Positions 63,201-64,000 of a stretch of 64,000 nt of DNA are shown here, piece by piece. Made by a program: the position numbers and the translations under genes. Position 1 is the first letter of the stretch; the number at the start of each line of letters is the position of its first letter. The notes beneath the pieces were generated by a model. It ran no database searches. It worked only from the letters and a program-made list of their open reading frames with translations, and was not told where the DNA came from. Source of the DNA: Enterococcus haemoperoxidus ATCC BAA-382 (GTDB lineage: Bacteria; Bacillota; Bacilli; Lactobacillales; Enterococcaceae); NCBI RefSeq assembly GCF_000407165.1, contig NZ_KE136479.1:1375464-1439463 (forward strand), written 5' to 3'.

Positions 63201-63862
63201 TCTCTTGCAGAAAAATTATGATACCCATTGATTACAAATAAAACATTTCTCAGATCTTTTGTTTCTAGGTATTCCGTTAAGTAATTAATGATTTCTGCAG
63301 ATTTGATTCCATATTGACTCATTGTTTCTTCAAATTTTGAAAAAACTAATTTGATATCTTGAATCTTCAATTGTAAATCCTGTTCTTTACTATCTGTTTG
63401 TTGGCCTGAAAAATGGCCAAATAGCTCATCTAAATCAATATTGCCTTCTTTCATTTCCTGATACAAGTCAAATAACTGTTGAATAAATCCTGATTTATTG
63501 ACTTCTCCACGAAAGACTTTCAGCGCCTCTTCATTCTCTGATAGAATCTTTCTAAAAACCATCGCAGCTCCTGCTTCAGAAAGAATTTCTGAACCATAAT
63601 ATTGTGTATGTTGTAAAAAGTACCATGCCAATCGATAGAAACTAAACACTTGAAAGCGCATTGTTGCAATCGAATCGTTCTGGTTCTTTTGAATATATTT
63701 TATTCGTTTGAGTGCATTGATCTCTTGCTCAAATTTCATGTGATTTGGAACTAAATAAAAAACTTCATGCGAATCCTCTTCAGACAACCACTGTACAGAA
63801 GCTTGTATAAGAGCTTCTTCTAAATCCATCTCAGCAGTTCCGCGAATAAATTGTAGACTCAT
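60284..63862 (-). CDS. addB: ATP-dependent nuclease subunit B (AddB/RexB)
   Basis: Second subunit of AddAB/RexAB. The 1192-residue protein has an N-terminal inactivated helicase-like part: the usual Walker A loop is not present (FIRGTAEMDLEEAL), as in RexB of lactic acid bacteria. The C-terminal RecB nuclease domain has LYLGVVDYKSSHKKFN with the catalytic DxK, and the iron-sulphur cysteines are in SFYRCQYQYF (first) and CRFCPFRSVC near the C-terminus. The ATG at 63862 has AAAGGATG; a TGATAAACT extended -10 is at about 63897-63905. First gene of addBA. Confidence 0.95.
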   Translation of the reverse strand: MSLQFIRGTAEMDLEEALIQASVQWLSEEDSHEVFYLVPNHMKFEQEINALKRIKYIQKNQNDSIATMRFQVFSFYRLAWYFLQHTQYYGSEILSEAGAAMVFRKILSENEEALKVFRGEVNKSGFIQQLFDLYQEMKEGNIDLDELFGHFSGQQTDSKEQDLQLKIQDIKLVFSKFEETMSQYGIKSAEIINYLTEYLETKDLRNVLFVINGYHNFSARELKLIETLMRRGGEVKISLVLDKKYPNELPSLMNLFYETGTTYHKLYQLARNANVAILPDHVEKNKKLIADNSIQTLEKYWIEAQESHPKRGKQRINDDHLQFWCAENPKEEINHIAKEIRRLVVEENYRYKDIQLLTRELDSYETMIEPLFSMNEIPVYLDRDMAMEQHPLVEFIQSLFAIHAYHYRYRDVLRFLRTELFFPIEDQISVEEWQVQRNEWRRKIDVAENVVLAYGYEGYHWEKNKDWHFIRYDFEAEQQDDTELIEKDSNTVRKMIQQNVPAFFKTIQKAQTGVEAADFFYRFLVNNGVEKQLMMWRNQAIEMGQLEQARNHEQTWEALMTLLDEYVTIYGNDSFDLAAFEEIFSSGLEGLRYNKVPTAIDQVQVRSIDLARPGQAKVVFAIGLTDQVLPQKFDNKTLLSDEERQFVNDQLDDGQFLLNDTRKSIAKEPFNAYIMFAAATERLYFSYPSVKDTAKDVKVSTYLTNIQNDLGLQMQQRNALTILDDEQVSLEHIGTYRTLISDLTNLKRQKKEMQEGILAFWLTLERQLMKHSQAALASHVFESLGHRNLPENLQEHLADELYTKHIYTSVSRMESFYRCQYQYFSRFGLGLKERDVFGLSPAATGDFFHEALDQFFKLLIMQNKQLSELTDREVSEFTEQILNTVFGEIKFSILDTSSRMNYIRYQLGQTIKKVSWALKRQSERSGMTTVQTEVLFGQIASQKGIKGLELPLKNGGNISVRGKIDRLDQLVTPDSLYLGVVDYKSSHKKFNITEAYYGLAMQMLTYLDVALMDAVNLVGQSAKPAGSFYLHVHNPILPYETEDKKEQQLLKKFQFDGLLLNDPVLLENLDKSLQAKQSSLIFPIEESAKEIIKPGRRQEDKFVTEPELGALLTHNRSKFIEAGNKVTSGEIELNPAYQGKERIACRFCPFRSVCNFDVMLKENNYNRIETLSKKDVMDRLIENEQEGGTNDE

Positions 63863-63940
63863 TTTGTCACATCCTTTATAAATGTTTCCTGTTCTTAGTT
63901 TATCATAAATCGTGTTTGAATACGGCTTTTACCATCCAAC

Positions 63941-63972
63941 AAAAAAAGCCTCTTAATTAAAAGAGAGCTTTC
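63941..63972 (-). terminator. terminator of the gene upstream of addB (outside the window)
   Basis: Minus strand GAAAGC-CTCTT / AAGAG-GCTTTTTTT stem with U-run. It ends a minus-strand gene that must lie beyond 64000. Confidence 0.65.
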
Positions 63973-64000
63973 TTGTAATTTCATGAATGAGCCTTACGTT

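Noticed and set aside
63955-64000. Last codons of a minus-strand gene at the right edge
   Set aside because: A 15-codon frame ends in the terminator stem; too short to support, and it would place the stop inside the hairpin.
1-64000. CRISPR arrays, tRNA or rRNA genes, intact insertion sequences
   Set aside because: No regular spaced repeats, no cloverleaf with conserved arms, no rRNA-like stretch and no transposase frame were seen by eye; a covariance-model scan would be needed to exclude small RNAs.

Overview
The window looks like a chromosomal segment of a low-GC Firmicute of the genus Enterococcus, or a very close relative. The evidence is the protein sequences (RpoD, DnaG, an EF1143-type dNTP triphosphohydrolase, a fused RNase PH/RdgB, RexA/RexB-type AddAB, a PheST operon with a T-box), the AT-rich intergenic DNA, strong AGGAGG ribosome binding sites and U-tailed terminators. 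It is mostly ordinary chromosome. No rRNA, tRNA, CRISPR array or intact insertion sequence was seen.

Layout. 1-7.2 kb: the end of a zinc-ribbon gene, the dnaG-rpoD operon, and a P-type ATPase / NfeD-like / SPFH operon. 7.3-14.6 kb: a lysozyme-like gene, an alpha/beta hydrolase paired with mprF, a PhzF-family gene, an EF-Tu gene outside any ribosomal operon (tufB type), and a two-gene operon of unknown function with a structured leader. 14.7-19 kb: an antiterminator-controlled N-acetylglucosamine-type PTS, rpoE and a DUF1934 gene. 19.1-25.8 kb: a 2-oxo-acid dehydrogenase E1 alpha/beta pair with a SorC regulator, divergent from a lipoyl/octanoyl transferase, an HD dNTPase and a HAD phosphatase. 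25.8-32.3 kb: a complete ascorbate-family PTS with a sugar-phosphate isomerase, two different aldolases and a PRD regulator. 32.5-38.7 kb: small metabolic genes, a tyrosine recombinase broken by a stop codon, ilvE and mscS. 38.7-45.9 kb: lysine-pathway genes (dapH and an M20 deacetylase) separated by a flavodoxin / MarR / three-gene ABC efflux module, then a CBS-domain protein. 46-52.2 kb: phosphoesterase, rph-rdgB fusion, murI and an amino-acid ABC importer. 52.2-64 kb: pheST with its T-box, an HxlR regulator, and addBA.

How genes work together. The PTS operon at 25.8-32.3 kb could import a keto-deoxy sugar acid as its phosphate, split it to pyruvate plus an aldose phosphate, and isomerise the latter; KDO is one candidate and this is inference. 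The E1 pair has no E2/E3 beside it, but a lipoyl-attachment enzyme is encoded just across the divergent promoter. Regulation can be read from the DNA at several points: an antiterminator/terminator switch, a T-box, paired palindromes at marR, a palindrome at hxlR, an inverted repeat at the E1 promoter, and repeated palindromes upstream of the unknown PTS.

Where several starts were possible, the start with the best ribosome binding site was chosen, so several genes begin downstream of the longest open frame (dnaG, mprF, rpoE, lipL, ilvE, pheS, addA and others).
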